From Streptomyces griseofuscus (GTDB lineage Bacteria > Actinomycetota > Actinomycetes > Streptomycetales > Streptomycetaceae): 64,000 nucleotides of DNA. The DNA lies in the NCBI RefSeq assembly GCF_014673495.1, contig NZ_CP051006.1:2728001-2792000 (forward strand), written 5' to 3'. The position numbers were made by a program, and so were the translations under genes. Positions 35,329 to 44,029 of the stretch are shown here, one piece after another. The notes below the pieces were generated by a model. That model saw only the letters and a program-made list of their open reading frames with translations, had not been told where the DNA came from and made no database searches. Every line of letters begins with the position of its first letter. The first letter of the stretch is position 1.

Positions 35329-36939
35329 TCAGCATGGGGGGCGACCCGCGCGGGCGGAGATCACCGCCTGGCGTGTCAACTTCCAGCCATCGCCGTGTCG
35401 TTCGACGTATCCAAGTGCTCGGAGTTCGTACAGTCTCGCGATCGCCTCGTCCGGGGTGGTACGGGCGGCCGCCGCGATCTCCCCGGCGGGGGACGCGCGG
35501 TCGCCGGGGAGCGCGGCGAGGACGATCCTCGCGGCCGGGGTCAGCAGGTCGCGGGGCAGCACCGGACCTCTGCGGGGCGGCGCCAGATCACCCATGTCGC
35601 CGACGAGTTCGACCACCTCGGCGGCGTCGGTGACGAGGGTGGCCTCGCCGCGCAGCAGTTCGTGCACCCCGGCGCAGAGCGCGCTGGTGACCGGGCCCGG
35701 CACGCCCATGGTGTGTCTGCCCAGGCGCTGCGCGGCCCGCGCGGTGGCGAGCGAGCCGCTGCGGCAGGCGGCCTCCACGACGACGGTGCCCCTGGTCAGG
35801 GCGGCGATGACCCGGTTGCGCAGGATGAAGCGGCTCGGGGTCGGGTGGTCGCCCGGGGGCAGCTCGCCGATCACCAGGCCCTGCTGCGCGATCCGTTCGA
35901 TCAGGGTGGTGTGGCCGCGGGGGTAGGGCCGGTCGACACCACCGGCCAGGACGGCGACGGTGGCTCCGCCGGCCGCGAGGGCGCCGCGGTGGGCGGCGGC
36001 GTCGATGCCGTAGGCGCCGCCGGAGACGACGACCCAGCCGCGCTCCGCGAGGCCGGCGGCGAGGGTGGCGGCGACATGGGTGCCGTACTCGGTGCAGGCG
36101 CGGGCGCCGACCACGGCGACGGAGCGCAGGGCCCACATCCGCAGGCTGGGGCGGCCGCGGACCCAGAGCCCGAGGGGGCGGGCGTCCGCGAGGTCGTCCA
36201 GCTGTCTCGGCCACTCGGGGTCACCGGGCGGGACGAACCGGGCGCCCGCCGCCCGCGCCTGCGCGAGATCCCGCTCCGGCTCGGCCCGCGCCCCCCGCGC
36301 CACAAGCCCGGCCCACCGCGCCTTGCTGACCCCCGGCAACGCCTCACGCCCGTCCCTGACCCGCCGCACCACCTCCTCCACCCCGAACTCCCTCACCCAC
36401 CGCCCCCCGACCTCATCCCCGGGCTCGATCACCCGCCCGAGGAAGATCCGGCCGAGGGTGTCCTGGTCCACGGTGGGGTCGGGGGCCGGGCGCACGGTCA
36501 CAATAGGGGCGGGGCCCGGGTCCACGGTCACAGTGGGATCGGGGTTCGGGTCCACGGTCACGGCGGGGTCAGGGCCCGGGCCCACGCTCACAGCGGGGTC
36601 AGAGTCCAGGCCCACGGCCCCAACGGGGTCAGAGTCCAGGCCCACGGCCCCAACGGGATCGCGGTCCGGGCGCACGGTCACAGCGGCGTCGGGGCCCGGA
36701 CCCACGGCCCCCACGGAATCACGGTCCGGACGCACCGTGGGATCAGGGCCCGGCCGACCGGCCCTGGCAGGCCCGCGGCCCGGCAAAGCGGTCTCACTGC
36801 GACCCCCCGTCCCGGAGCCGCGCGCCTCGGCCGTACCAGGGCCGACCTCCTTCCGGTCACTTCCAGGGTGAGGAGCCGGCGGCCCCTCCTCGGCCGGTCC
36901 GTGGATCGACCGGCCGGATTCGGGGGCGGCGCCGCTCAT
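35329..36939 (-). CDS. dprA: DNA-processing protein DprA (Smf)
   Basis: 536 residues, about 150 more than usual. The Rossmann-type DprA core (about 240-450) shows [66 protein letters not shown] and [11 protein letters not shown]. DprA loads RecA on single-stranded DNA. The C-terminal winged helix follows ([20 protein letters not shown]). Residues about 70-155 are an inserted run of degenerate 10-residue repeats ([10 protein letters not shown] type) encoded by 30-bp DNA repeats. The ATG overlaps the stop of the upstream comM-like gene. Confidence 0.92.
   Translation of the reverse strand: MSGAAPESGRSIHGPAEEGPPAPHPGSDRKEVGPGTAEARGSGTGGRSETALPGRGPARAGRPGPDPTVRPDRDSVGAVGPGPDAAVTVRPDRDPVGAVGLDSDPVGAVGLDSDPAVSVGPGPDPAVTVDPNPDPTVTVDPGPAPIVTVRPAPDPTVDQDTLGRIFLGRVIEPGDEVGGRWVREFGVEEVVRRVRDGREALPGVSKARWAGLVARGARAEPERDLAQARAAGARFVPPGDPEWPRQLDDLADARPLGLWVRGRPSLRMWALRSVAVVGARACTEYGTHVAATLAAGLAERGWVVVSGGAYGIDAAAHRGALAAGGATVAVLAGGVDRPYPRGHTTLIERIAQQGLVIGELPPGDHPTPSRFILRNRVIAALTRGTVVVEAACRSGSLATARAAQRLGRHTMGVPGPVTSALCAGVHELLRGEATLVTDAAEVVELVGDMGDLAPPRRGPVLPRDLLTPAARIVLAALPGDRASPAGEIAAAARTTPDEAIARLYELRALGYVERHGDGWKLTRQAVISARAGRPPC
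36481..36720. repeat. eight phased 30-bp repeats inside dprA
   Basis: Eight contiguous 30-bp units start at 36481, 36511, 36541, 36571, 36601, 36631, 36661 and 36691. The pair at 36601 and 36631 differs at one base, so the array has expanded recently. Being a multiple of three, each unit adds ten residues (D-P-x-V-x-V-x-P pattern) without breaking the dprA frame. Confidence 0.9.
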
Positions 36940-38561
36940 GTCAGCGCGCCGATGGCCATCGGGACCCCGCGTGGGACGCCGGTGCGCAGTTGGAGGGCGA
37001 GGGCGACGTCGGTCGCGTCCGGGCGGTCGTGTCCGACGAGGTCGGCGACCGTCCAGGCGACGCGCAGCACCCGGTCGATGCCGCGGGCGGTGAGCACGCC
37101 CCGCTCCAGATTGCGCTCGGCCTCGTCCATCGCGCCGCTGACGGCCTGGAACCGACTGCGCAGCTCCCTGCCGGGCACCTCGCTGTTGGTGCGCCAGGGT
37201 GTTCCGGTGAGACGTGCGGCCGTACGTTCCCTGGCCGCGCGGACCCGGTCCGCGACGGTCGCCGTGGACTCCCCTCGGGCACCCGGCGCGGTGAGCTGGG
37301 CCCGGGTGACCGGATCGATCTCGACACGGAGGTCCACCCGGTCAAGCAGGGGTCCGGAGAGCCGGGCCTGATAGCGGCGGATCGCCGAGGGCGGACACTC
37401 GCACAGGGCGTCGCGCTGGGAGAAGCGGCCGCAGGGGCAGGGGTTGGCCGCCAGCACCATCAGGAAGCGCGCCGGAAAGCGGACCACGCCCGCGCTGCGC
37501 GCGATCACGACATGCCCGGACTCCAGCGGCTGCCGCAGGGCGTCCAGGGTCTGGCTGTGGAACTCGGACGCCTCGTCCAGGAACAGCACTCCACGATGGG
37601 CGAGGGACACCGCCCCCGGTCGCGCGATGCCGGGGCCGCCGCCCACGAGGGACTGCATGGTCGCGGAGTGGTGCGGGGCGCAGTAGGGAGCGATGTCGAT
37701 GAGCGGTTTACCCGGTGGCAGCAGCCCGGCCACCGAGTGCACCGCCGTGACCTCCAGGGACTCCTCCCTGGTGAGCGTCGGGAGTACGGCGGGCAGGCGT
37801 TCGGCCAGCATCGTCTTGCCCGCGCCGGGCGGCCCTTCGAGGAACAGATGGTGTCCGCCGGCGGCGGCCACTTCCACGGCCGTACGGGCCGCGGTCTGGC
37901 CGACGACGTCCGCGAGGTCGTGCTCGGAGTCGTGCTGGGCGGCGCCGAGGCTGTGCATGCCGGTGGCGGCGCCGGTGCCCGGCATCCGCAGCCCGGCCAG
38001 CAGCGGATCGGGGCGGCCCAGCTCGTCGGGCTCCTCCTCGGGCACGGGTTCCTCGGCCAGCACCGCGATGAGCTGGCGCAGGCTGCGGACGCCGAGCACC
38101 GAGACACCGGGGACCAGTGCGGCCTCCGCGGCGGCGCACTCGGGCACGACCACCTGCTCGTAGCCGACTTCGGCGGCGGCCAGCACGGCGGGCAGGATGC
38201 CGCGCACCGGGCGCACCCGGCCGTCCAGGCCCAGCTCGCCGATCATGACGATGTCGGCGAGGACCCGGGGGTCGATGCGTTCGGCGGCCCCGAGCACCGC
38301 GCAGGCCACGGCGAGGTCGAACCCGGAGCCGGCCTTCGGCACCGAGGCGGGGCTGAGCCCGACCGTGAGCTTCTTCTGGGGCCATTCGGCGCCGGAATTC
38401 ACCATCGCCGCACGCACCCTGTCCCTGCTCTCCGTCAGGCTCTTGTCCGGGAGGCCGACCAGGGTGAAGGCGGCGACGCCGGGTTCGAGGTCGGCCTGGA
38501 CCTCGACGACCACGCCCTCGACGCCGACGAGGGCGACGGAACAGGTGCGGGCGAATGCCAT
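36936..38561 (-). CDS. comM: YifB/ComM-family Mg-chelatase-like AAA+ ATPase
   Basis: 541 residues. The N-terminal Lon-protease-like S5 fold (about 1-165) has VEVQADLEPGVAAFTLVGLP, and the AAA+ core has Walker A EGPPGAGKTMLAERLP and Walker B GVLFLDEASEF. A Cys cluster (NPCPCGRF...CECPPSAIRRY) is typical for the family. ComM-type helicases drive branch migration during natural transformation in Gram-negatives; in Streptomyces the role is unproven, but coupling to dprA fits DNA uptake or recombination. Confidence 0.92.
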   Translation of the reverse strand: MAFARTCSVALVGVEGVVVEVQADLEPGVAAFTLVGLPDKSLTESRDRVRAAMVNSGAEWPQKKLTVGLSPASVPKAGSGFDLAVACAVLGAAERIDPRVLADIVMIGELGLDGRVRPVRGILPAVLAAAEVGYEQVVVPECAAAEAALVPGVSVLGVRSLRQLIAVLAEEPVPEEEPDELGRPDPLLAGLRMPGTGAATGMHSLGAAQHDSEHDLADVVGQTAARTAVEVAAAGGHHLFLEGPPGAGKTMLAERLPAVLPTLTREESLEVTAVHSVAGLLPPGKPLIDIAPYCAPHHSATMQSLVGGGPGIARPGAVSLAHRGVLFLDEASEFHSQTLDALRQPLESGHVVIARSAGVVRFPARFLMVLAANPCPCGRFSQRDALCECPPSAIRRYQARLSGPLLDRVDLRVEIDPVTRAQLTAPGARGESTATVADRVRAARERTAARLTGTPWRTNSEVPGRELRSRFQAVSGAMDEAERNLERGVLTARGIDRVLRVAWTVADLVGHDRPDATDVALALQLRTGVPRGVPMAIGALT

Positions 38562-38924
38562 TCAGGCCACCCCCCGGGCATGCTCGACCTGGGGTGCGCC
38601 GCGGCCGGGGACGAGGACGCCGACCAGGTCGATGCGGACGCCGCCCGGTGGGGCGCCGCCGTGGGCGTGGATCCAGTGTTCGGCGAGGTCGCGCAGCCGG
38701 ACGGCCTTCTCGGGGGTCACCGCGGCCATGGGATGTTCGTAGCGGCCGCCCGCGCGGGTCTTGACCTCGCAGACGACCAGGACCTCGCCGTCCCTGGCCA
38801 CGATGTCGATCTCGCCGCTGCGCCCGGCGCGCCAGTTGCGCGCCAGGATCGTCATCCCGCCCTCGGCCAGCCGCCGGGCGGCCAGGTCCTCTCCGTACCT
38901 GCCGATCGCTTCTCGTGCGTTCAT
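38562..38924 (-). CDS. YraN/UPF0102 family endonuclease-like protein
   Basis: 120 residues from ATG 38924 behind GGAGGTGG. Predicted restriction-endonuclease-like fold: [19 protein letters not shown], then the PD-(D/E)xK elements [21 protein letters not shown]. The biochemical role is unknown. Its stop is directly followed by the comM-like start (one base apart), and the yraN-comM-dprA order is common in actinobacteria and suggests a DNA metabolism unit. Confidence 0.92.
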   Translation of the reverse strand: MNAREAIGRYGEDLAARRLAEGGMTILARNWRAGRSGEIDIVARDGEVLVVCEVKTRAGGRYEHPMAAVTPEKAVRLRDLAEHWIHAHGGAPPGGVRIDLVGVLVPGRGAPQVEHARGVA

Positions 38925-39050
38925 GTCGGCACCACCTCCGGCGCCAACCGTCACGCGTCCCACCCGGAAATGTGGATCTTGGTGGGCTACCGAGTGGTTG
39001 TGGAAAACCCCGTCACCCGAAGGGAGCAAGCAGGCAGAACCCGCAGGTCA

Positions 39051-39359
39051 TCAGCCGCCCGGCAGCTCCAGATCGCTCTTGTTCAGCTCCTCGATGTTCA
39101 CGTCCTTGAACGTGAGCACCCGGACCTGCTTGACGAAACGAGCGGGCCGGTACATGTCCCAGACCCAGGCATCGGCCATCGACACCTCGAAGAACACCTC
39201 GCCCTGGACGGAGTGCACCTGCATCTCGTAGTCGTTGGTGAGGTAGAAGCGCCGTTCCGTCTCGATCACATATTTGAACAGACCGACGACATCTCGGTAC
39301 TCCCGGTAGAGCTTCAGCTCCATCTCGGTCTCGTACTTCTCGAGGTCCTCGGCGCTCAT
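39051..39359 (-). CDS. DUF2469 family protein
   Basis: 102 residues from ATG 39359 with GGGGA upstream. Small, acidic, with many aromatic residues: MSAEDLEKYETEMELKLYRE, then YRDVVGLFKYVIETERRFYL and EVSMADAWVWDMYRPARFV. The family is restricted to actinobacteria and conserved next to yraN; its function is unknown. No catalytic motif is apparent. Confidence 0.9.
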   Translation of the reverse strand: MSAEDLEKYETEMELKLYREYRDVVGLFKYVIETERRFYLTNDYEMQVHSVQGEVFFEVSMADAWVWDMYRPARFVKQVRVLTFKDVNIEELNKSDLELPGG

Positions 39360-39415
39360 GGCATGTTCCCCTTCAGCCGTGCGATCCACCCATTGTGCGC
39401 CAGTTCCACCGGCCC

Positions 39416-39934
39416 TCAGACGATTTCCGTGTCGAGGGTCACGGGGCCGGCCGGGGGACCCTCGTCGAGCAGGGTGCGCAGCAGCTCGGCGAGTCTGGTC
39501 GGATACACCGTCTCATGTGCCCGGGTCAGTTCCCGACACGTCCACCAGCGCGCTCCGGCGACGCTGCGCCGTTCCAGCTCCGTGAGGCCCGTCGCCGCCA
39601 CCGCGGTCCTGGTCGTACGGGCCAGGTAGTACCACTCGTCCTGGTCCCAGCGGCGGCCCGCGAACGGGAAGGAGCAGCGGCGCCGCCACAGCACCGGGCC
39701 GAGGTCGACCTCGGTGATGCCGGTCTCCTCGGCGAGTTCCCGCAGCGCGGCCTCCTCGCGGGTCTCGGCGCCCTCCACGCCGCCGCCGGGGGTGAACCAC
39801 CAGTCGTCGGCGGGGTTGTCGGGCTCATGCCCGTGCAGCAGGAGGATGCGGTCCTCGGGGTCGAGCAGCACCACGCGGGCCACCTTGCGCAGGCCACCCT
39901 CGTACGGCTGTTCGCACTCGGGTTCAGCGGACAC
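39416..39934 (-). CDS. Nudix hydrolase
   Basis: 172 residues from GTG 39934, overlapping the sipZ stop by 11 bases, with GAGGCGG upstream. Nudix box GX5EX7REUXEEXGU is complete: GGGVEGAETREEAALRELAE followed by ETGI. Such enzymes hydrolyse nucleoside diphosphates linked to another group; the substrate cannot be told. It is the last gene of the sip run and is probably cotranscribed with it. Confidence 0.93.
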   Translation of the reverse strand: MSAEPECEQPYEGGLRKVARVVLLDPEDRILLLHGHEPDNPADDWWFTPGGGVEGAETREEAALRELAEETGITEVDLGPVLWRRRCSFPFAGRRWDQDEWYYLARTTRTAVAATGLTELERRSVAGARWWTCRELTRAHETVYPTRLAELLRTLLDEGPPAGPVTLDTEIV

Positions 39935-40706
39935 CGGCCGCCTCCGCGCGGGCGGCACGGGCCCGGGAGCGGCCGGCCCGCTTGGCGATCGGGCCGTAGG
40001 CGCCACCGCCGAGGACCAGGACGGCGCCGACGACGATCAGCAGCTCGATGGTGGCCAGCGGTCCCGGCTGCGAGAGGGCGCCCAGCGCCTCGAATCCGGT
40101 GGGGCGCTTCAGCCCGCCCTTCCACGGGAAGACGACGGCGTCCACCCGGGCGATCACCGCGGTGCGGGCGACGGTGCCCTTGGCGGCGTCGGTGAGGTGG
40201 GCGGTGGAGTCCAGGGAGCCCTGGCGTTCGTCGCCGAGCAGGAAGAGCCGGCCCTTGGGGACGGTCACGGTGGCGAAGTTCTGGTTCTCGGCCAGGGTGC
40301 CCTTGGGCAGATACGGTTCCTCGATCTGCTTGCCGTTGACGGTCAGCTTGCCGTCCGTGCAGCAGGAGACGGTGTCGCCGCCGACCGCGACCACGCGCTT
40401 GACGACATCGGAGCCGGTGACCCAGCTGTTGTCGCGGAAGACCACCACATCGCCGCGGCGCACCTTGCCGCCGTCCACACGCTGGGCGAGCACACGGTTG
40501 CCGGCGTCGATGGTGGGGGTCATGGAGCTGGTGGGCACGGTGTAGGGCCGATAGCTCAGCGCCGCCCAGCCGAAGCCGCCGAGGAACAGCACCAGGCCCA
40601 GGGCCACGGCCACCCCGGACAGCCGCTGCCCGAGCCGGCCCCCGCTCGCCGCCGTGCCGGTGCCGCCGCTGCGCGGGGCCGTACGCGTCGTACTCTCACC
40701 ACCCAT
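39924..40706 (-). CDS. sipZ: type I signal peptidase SipZ
   Basis: 260 residues from ATG 40706. Membrane-bound signal peptidase cutting Sec and Tat signal peptides. An N-terminal membrane segment (about 30-52), the catalytic Ser in VPTSSMTPTIDAGNRVL, and the catalytic Lys in DVVKRVVAVGGDTV. A second membrane segment at the C-terminus (about 222-245, ATIELLIVVGAVLVL) distinguishes it, as in S. lividans SipZ-type enzymes. Box E GDERQGSLDST is present in a slightly variant form. Confidence 0.92.
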   Translation of the reverse strand: MGGESTTRTAPRSGGTGTAASGGRLGQRLSGVAVALGLVLFLGGFGWAALSYRPYTVPTSSMTPTIDAGNRVLAQRVDGGKVRRGDVVVFRDNSWVTGSDVVKRVVAVGGDTVSCCTDGKLTVNGKQIEEPYLPKGTLAENQNFATVTVPKGRLFLLGDERQGSLDSTAHLTDAAKGTVARTAVIARVDAVVFPWKGGLKRPTGFEALGALSQPGPLATIELLIVVGAVLVLGGGAYGPIAKRAGRSRARAARAEAAGVR

Positions 40707-40817
40707 GGACCCGCACCCTACCTGTCGGTACCGAGCGAGGTCAGCCCCTCTTTCACGACCCGGGGCACAGCTTTCCCGGAGCTTCACACGCGGCCCGGGA
40801 AAGCGGGGGCAGGGGGC

Positions 40818-41828
40818 TCAGCGCTGTCCGCTGACCGACTTCTGCACGGCGTCCGAGCGCAGCCGGTCCGTGCGCCGGCGCCGCCACACCACGACGGGGG
40901 CGACGGCCGCGACGGCGACGCCCTCGGGGGCGACCGTCAGGGAGGCGGCGGAGGAGGACTGCTGGTCGCCCAGGCCGGGCTGGTCGAAGGTGTCCGGGAC
41001 GGGCAGGGTGCCCCAGTGGCTGATGGGCCAGGCCTTGACGATGGCGCGGCCGACGACCTTGTCGACGGGGACGAAGCCGTGGTTCTTGTCGGTCTGGTTG
41101 TAGCGCGAGTCCCGGGAGTTCTGCCGGTGGTCGCCCATCACCCAGATGAAGCCCTTGGGGACCTTCACCTTGAACTGGCCGCCCTGGTCGTCCTGGCTGC
41201 ACGGGGTGTTGCCGGGGTAGACGTACGACGATTCGTTCAACGCCTTGCCGTTGACCAGCAGGGGGCCCGTGCCCTTGCACTCGACGGTGTCGCCGCCGAC
41301 CCCGATCACACGCTTGATCAGGTCCTTCTCATTGGCGGAGGGCATCAGCCCGACCCAGCTGAGGACCTTCTGCACCGCGTTCGGGTTCGGCGCGGGCTCG
41401 CCCGCCAGCCAGTCGTCCGGGTCGTGGAAGACGACGACCTCGCCGCGCTCGGGCTCGGAGCCGAACCACGGGGTCAGCTTGTCGACCAGGACGCGGTCGC
41501 CGATCTGGAGGGTGTTCTCCATCGAGGCGGAGGGGATCGAGAACGCCTGGACCAGGAAGGTCTTGATCAGCAGCGCGAGGACCAGCGCGATCACGATCAG
41601 GATCGGCAGCTCCTTCCAGAAGGAGCGCGGCTTCCTGGGCGGCGGCGCGGCATCGCCGGTGCCGCCGCTGCTGAAGCCCTGTCCCTCGCGCGGGGCGCCG
41701 TCGTCGCCCGTCGCGTCATTCCCGGTGGTCATGGCGCCGTCCGAACCTGAGTCGTCTGCCTCCGCGGGGTTTCCGCGGTGCTCCTCGCCGTCGTGTCCCG
41801 ACCGTGCGCCAACCGCCACATCCCCCAC
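40818..41828 (-). CDS. sipY: type I signal peptidase SipY
   Basis: 336 residues from GTG 41828 behind AAGGAG. An acidic disordered N-terminus (about 1-65), a membrane segment (about 70-92), catalytic Ser in FSIPSASMENTLQIGDR and catalytic Lys in EKDLIKRVIGVGGD. Box E reads VMGDHRQNSRDSRY, the canonical form. A second hydrophobic stretch near the C-terminus (AVAAVAPVVVW) suggests another membrane anchor. Its first 113 bases overlap the end of sipX in another frame. Confidence 0.93.
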   Translation of the reverse strand: MGDVAVGARSGHDGEEHRGNPAEADDSGSDGAMTTGNDATGDDGAPREGQGFSSGGTGDAAPPPRKPRSFWKELPILIVIALVLALLIKTFLVQAFSIPSASMENTLQIGDRVLVDKLTPWFGSEPERGEVVVFHDPDDWLAGEPAPNPNAVQKVLSWVGLMPSANEKDLIKRVIGVGGDTVECKGTGPLLVNGKALNESSYVYPGNTPCSQDDQGGQFKVKVPKGFIWVMGDHRQNSRDSRYNQTDKNHGFVPVDKVVGRAIVKAWPISHWGTLPVPDTFDQPGLGDQQSSSAASLTVAPEGVAVAAVAPVVVWRRRRTDRLRSDAVQKSVSGQR

Positions 41829-42807
41829 GCCAACTCCTTACTCCGTGCCGCCGCCCGCGCCACAGACGGCGCAGGCCCACCACTCCCATAACGAGCGGGA
41901 GTTCCGCAGGGGTCGGGAGCCGGGTCATTCCGTTCGGATTCTCATGGTCAACCCTATGCGACAGGGGCGGGGCCGCAGCCGTCCGCGTCCCGGCACGGGC
42001 AACGCTTGCAAAGGTTTTAGGTTCCTCCAGGCGCGTCCAGTGGCCGACCGGCCAGCCGATCCACATGGCCCGCCCGACCACCGATTTCACCGACACCGTT
42101 CCGCCGTACGTGGAGTCCCGGTGGTAGCGGGAGTCCGCGGAGTCGGCCCGGTGATCGCCCATCACCCACAGCCGGCCCTTGGGGACGGTGATGTCGAAGC
42201 GCATGTCGGACGGGTCGTTGCCCGGATAGAGGTAGTCCTTCTCGGACAGCGGCACGCCGTTGACGGTGATCCGCCCTTGCGCGTCGCAGCACTTGACGTG
42301 GTCGCCGCCGACTCCGATGACCCGCTTGATCAGGTCCTTCTCGTTGTCGGACGGCAGCAGCCCGATGAAGCTGAGGCCCTGCTTGAGCTGCTTGACCACG
42401 GCCGGGTCGGGCTTCTGGGCGGCCTGTTCGCCCGCCAGCCAGCCGCCGGGGTCATGGAAGACGACGACGTCGCCGCGCTTCGGCTCGGCGCCGAACCACG
42501 GCGTCAGCTTGTCGACCAGGACGCGGTCGCCGATGCGGATCGTCTGCTCCATGGAGCCGGACGGGATCACGAACGCCTGGACGAGGAAGGTCTTCAGGAC
42601 CAGCGCGATCAGCACGGCGACACCCACCAGAAGGGGGATCTCCCGAACGGCTGAACGTCTGCGCTTGCGCTTGACCTTGCGCTGGAGCTTCCGCCGTTCC
42701 GCGCGGGTACGGCCGCCACCGGGCGCGGAGCTGCGCCGGGGACCGGCGCCGGACGACTCGCGACCGGCCGGGCCGGAGCCCGCGCGCGGCCTGCCGCGGT
42801 TACCCAT
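41716..42807 (-). CDS. sipX: type I signal peptidase SipX
   Basis: 363 residues from ATG 42807, which overlaps the sipW stop by 8 bases. Basic N-terminus (RKLQRKVKRKRRR), membrane segment (about 62-82), catalytic Ser in FVIPSGSMEQTIRIGDR, catalytic Lys in EKDLIKRVIGVGGD, and box E WVMGDHRADSADSRY. After the peptidase domain the frame continues with a hydrophobic PAELPLVMGVVGL and a strongly Arg/Gly-rich tail that overlaps the sipY coding region by 113 bases; this tail may be a by-product of overlap or a real extension. Confidence 0.9.
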   Translation of the reverse strand: MGNRGRPRAGSGPAGRESSGAGPRRSSAPGGGRTRAERRKLQRKVKRKRRRSAVREIPLLVGVAVLIALVLKTFLVQAFVIPSGSMEQTIRIGDRVLVDKLTPWFGAEPKRGDVVVFHDPGGWLAGEQAAQKPDPAVVKQLKQGLSFIGLLPSDNEKDLIKRVIGVGGDHVKCCDAQGRITVNGVPLSEKDYLYPGNDPSDMRFDITVPKGRLWVMGDHRADSADSRYHRDSTYGGTVSVKSVVGRAMWIGWPVGHWTRLEEPKTFASVARAGTRTAAAPPLSHRVDHENPNGMTRLPTPAELPLVMGVVGLRRLWRGRRHGVRSWRGGCGGWRTVGTRRRGAPRKPRGGRRLRFGRRHDHRE

Positions 42808-43498
42808 GGGCGCCGCCCGTCGTGGCGGGCACGCGCGCATAGGCGCGCGGCCGGGTCAGATGGGTCCAGTGGGGGTACGGCCAGACGATCCAGTCGGCCC
42901 GGCCGATGACGCGGCCGACCGGGACCATGCCGCCGCCCGGCGAGCCGAGGTGGTCCCGGGAGTCGCTGGAGTCGCTGCGGTGGTCACCGAGGACGAAGAG
43001 GGTGCCCGGCGGCACCACCACGTCGAACGGCACGCTGGAGGCGCTGTCCCCGGGGTAGAGGAACGACGACTCGTCGACCGCGCGGCCGTTCACCTCGATC
43101 CTCCCCCGCTTGTCGCAGCAGACCACATGGTCCCCGCCCACCCCGACGACCCGTTTGATGTAGTCGCCGTCCCCGAAATACCCGCTTCCGTCGAACACAA
43201 TCACGTCTCCGCGGGCGGGCCCGGCGCCGAAGCGGTAGGTCAGCTTGTTCACGAGGACGCGGTCGCCGATCCGCAGGCCCTCCTCCATGGATCCGCTCGG
43301 GATCTGGAAGGGCTGCACGACGAAGGTGCTCAGCAGGAGCAGGAACACCAGACAGGCGAACAGGGTGAGGGTGACGCGGCCGCCCGGCAGCCATTCGGTG
43401 AGCCGCGTCAGCAACGCGAAACGCGACCGCTCCTCCGGACCCGGGGAATCCGGGCGAGAGGTGCGGTCGCGCTTCGTCGGCTGTGCTTCGGTGTCCAT
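42800..43498 (-). CDS. sipW: type I signal peptidase SipW
   Basis: 232 residues. First of four adjacent paralogues. One N-terminal membrane segment (about 43-64), catalytic Ser in FQIPSGSMEEGLRIGDR, catalytic Lys in YIKRVVGVGGDHV and box E VLGDHRSDSSDSRDH. The name follows the S. lividans/S. coelicolor order sipW-X-Y-Z just downstream of rplS. Paralogues probably differ in substrate preference, with SipY dominant in S. lividans. Confidence 0.92.
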   Translation of the reverse strand: MDTEAQPTKRDRTSRPDSPGPEERSRFALLTRLTEWLPGGRVTLTLFACLVFLLLLSTFVVQPFQIPSGSMEEGLRIGDRVLVNKLTYRFGAGPARGDVIVFDGSGYFGDGDYIKRVVGVGGDHVVCCDKRGRIEVNGRAVDESSFLYPGDSASSVPFDVVVPPGTLFVLGDHRSDSSDSRDHLGSPGGGMVPVGRVIGRADWIVWPYPHWTHLTRPRAYARVPATTGGAHG

Positions 43499-43543
43499 CG
43501 GGGCGAGATGTTATCCGGCCCCGCTATGACTCCGGGGAGGCGC

Positions 43544-43894
43544 TCAGCTCTCGCGCTTCTCCTTGATCTTCGCGGCCTTGCCGCGCAGCTCACGGAGGTA
43601 GTACAGCTTGGCGCGGCGCACGTCACCACGGGTGACCAGCTCGATCTTCTCGACGATCGGGGTGTGCACCGGGAAGGTGCGCTCGACGCCGACGGAGAAC
43701 GAGACCTTGCGGACCGTGAAGGTCTCGCGGACACCGGAGCCCTGGCGACGGATCACAACGCCCTTGAACTGCTGCACACGGGAGCGGTTGCCCTCGATGA
43801 CGCGCACGTGGACGTTGACGGTGTCACCCGGGCGGAAGGACGGGAGGTCGCTGCGCAGCGACGCGGCGTCGACGGTGTCGAGCAGGTGAGACAT
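43544..43894 (-). CDS. rplS: 50S ribosomal protein L19
   Basis: 116 residues, standard L19 size, from ATG 43894. Sits at the 30S-50S interface. Motifs: [34 protein letters not shown] and [20 protein letters not shown]. Follows trmD, the order rpsP-rimM-trmD-rplS conserved across bacteria, with khpA inserted as in other actinobacteria. Confidence 0.97.
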   Translation of the reverse strand: MSHLLDTVDAASLRSDLPSFRPGDTVNVHVRVIEGNRSRVQQFKGVVIRRQGSGVRETFTVRKVSFSVGVERTFPVHTPIVEKIELVTRGDVRRAKLYYLRELRGKAAKIKEKRES

Positions 43895-44029
43895 TTCGTC
43901 TGCTTTCTTCGCTGATGCCACAGGTCATCAACGGGAGTGAAGATGTACAGGGAGCTGCCGCGCGGGTCGGGTCGGGCGTCTTGTCCCCCTGTGGCAGGGG
44001 CGCACACCGGACGAGCGCACAGCAGCGGC

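Noticed and set aside
36481..36720. 30-bp repeats in dprA as CRISPR
   Set aside because: Repeats are contiguous, in frame with a coding gene and have no unique spacers.
36990..39629. 879-codon plus-strand frame opposite comM, yraN and DUF2469
   Set aside because: Shadow of conserved genes on the other strand; no ribosome site or recognisable domain.
41716..42020. Frameshift at the end of sipX
   Set aside because: The sip frame is continuous to its stop and paralogue lengths vary; a tail with a hydrophobic segment and Arg-rich end is plausible without an error.
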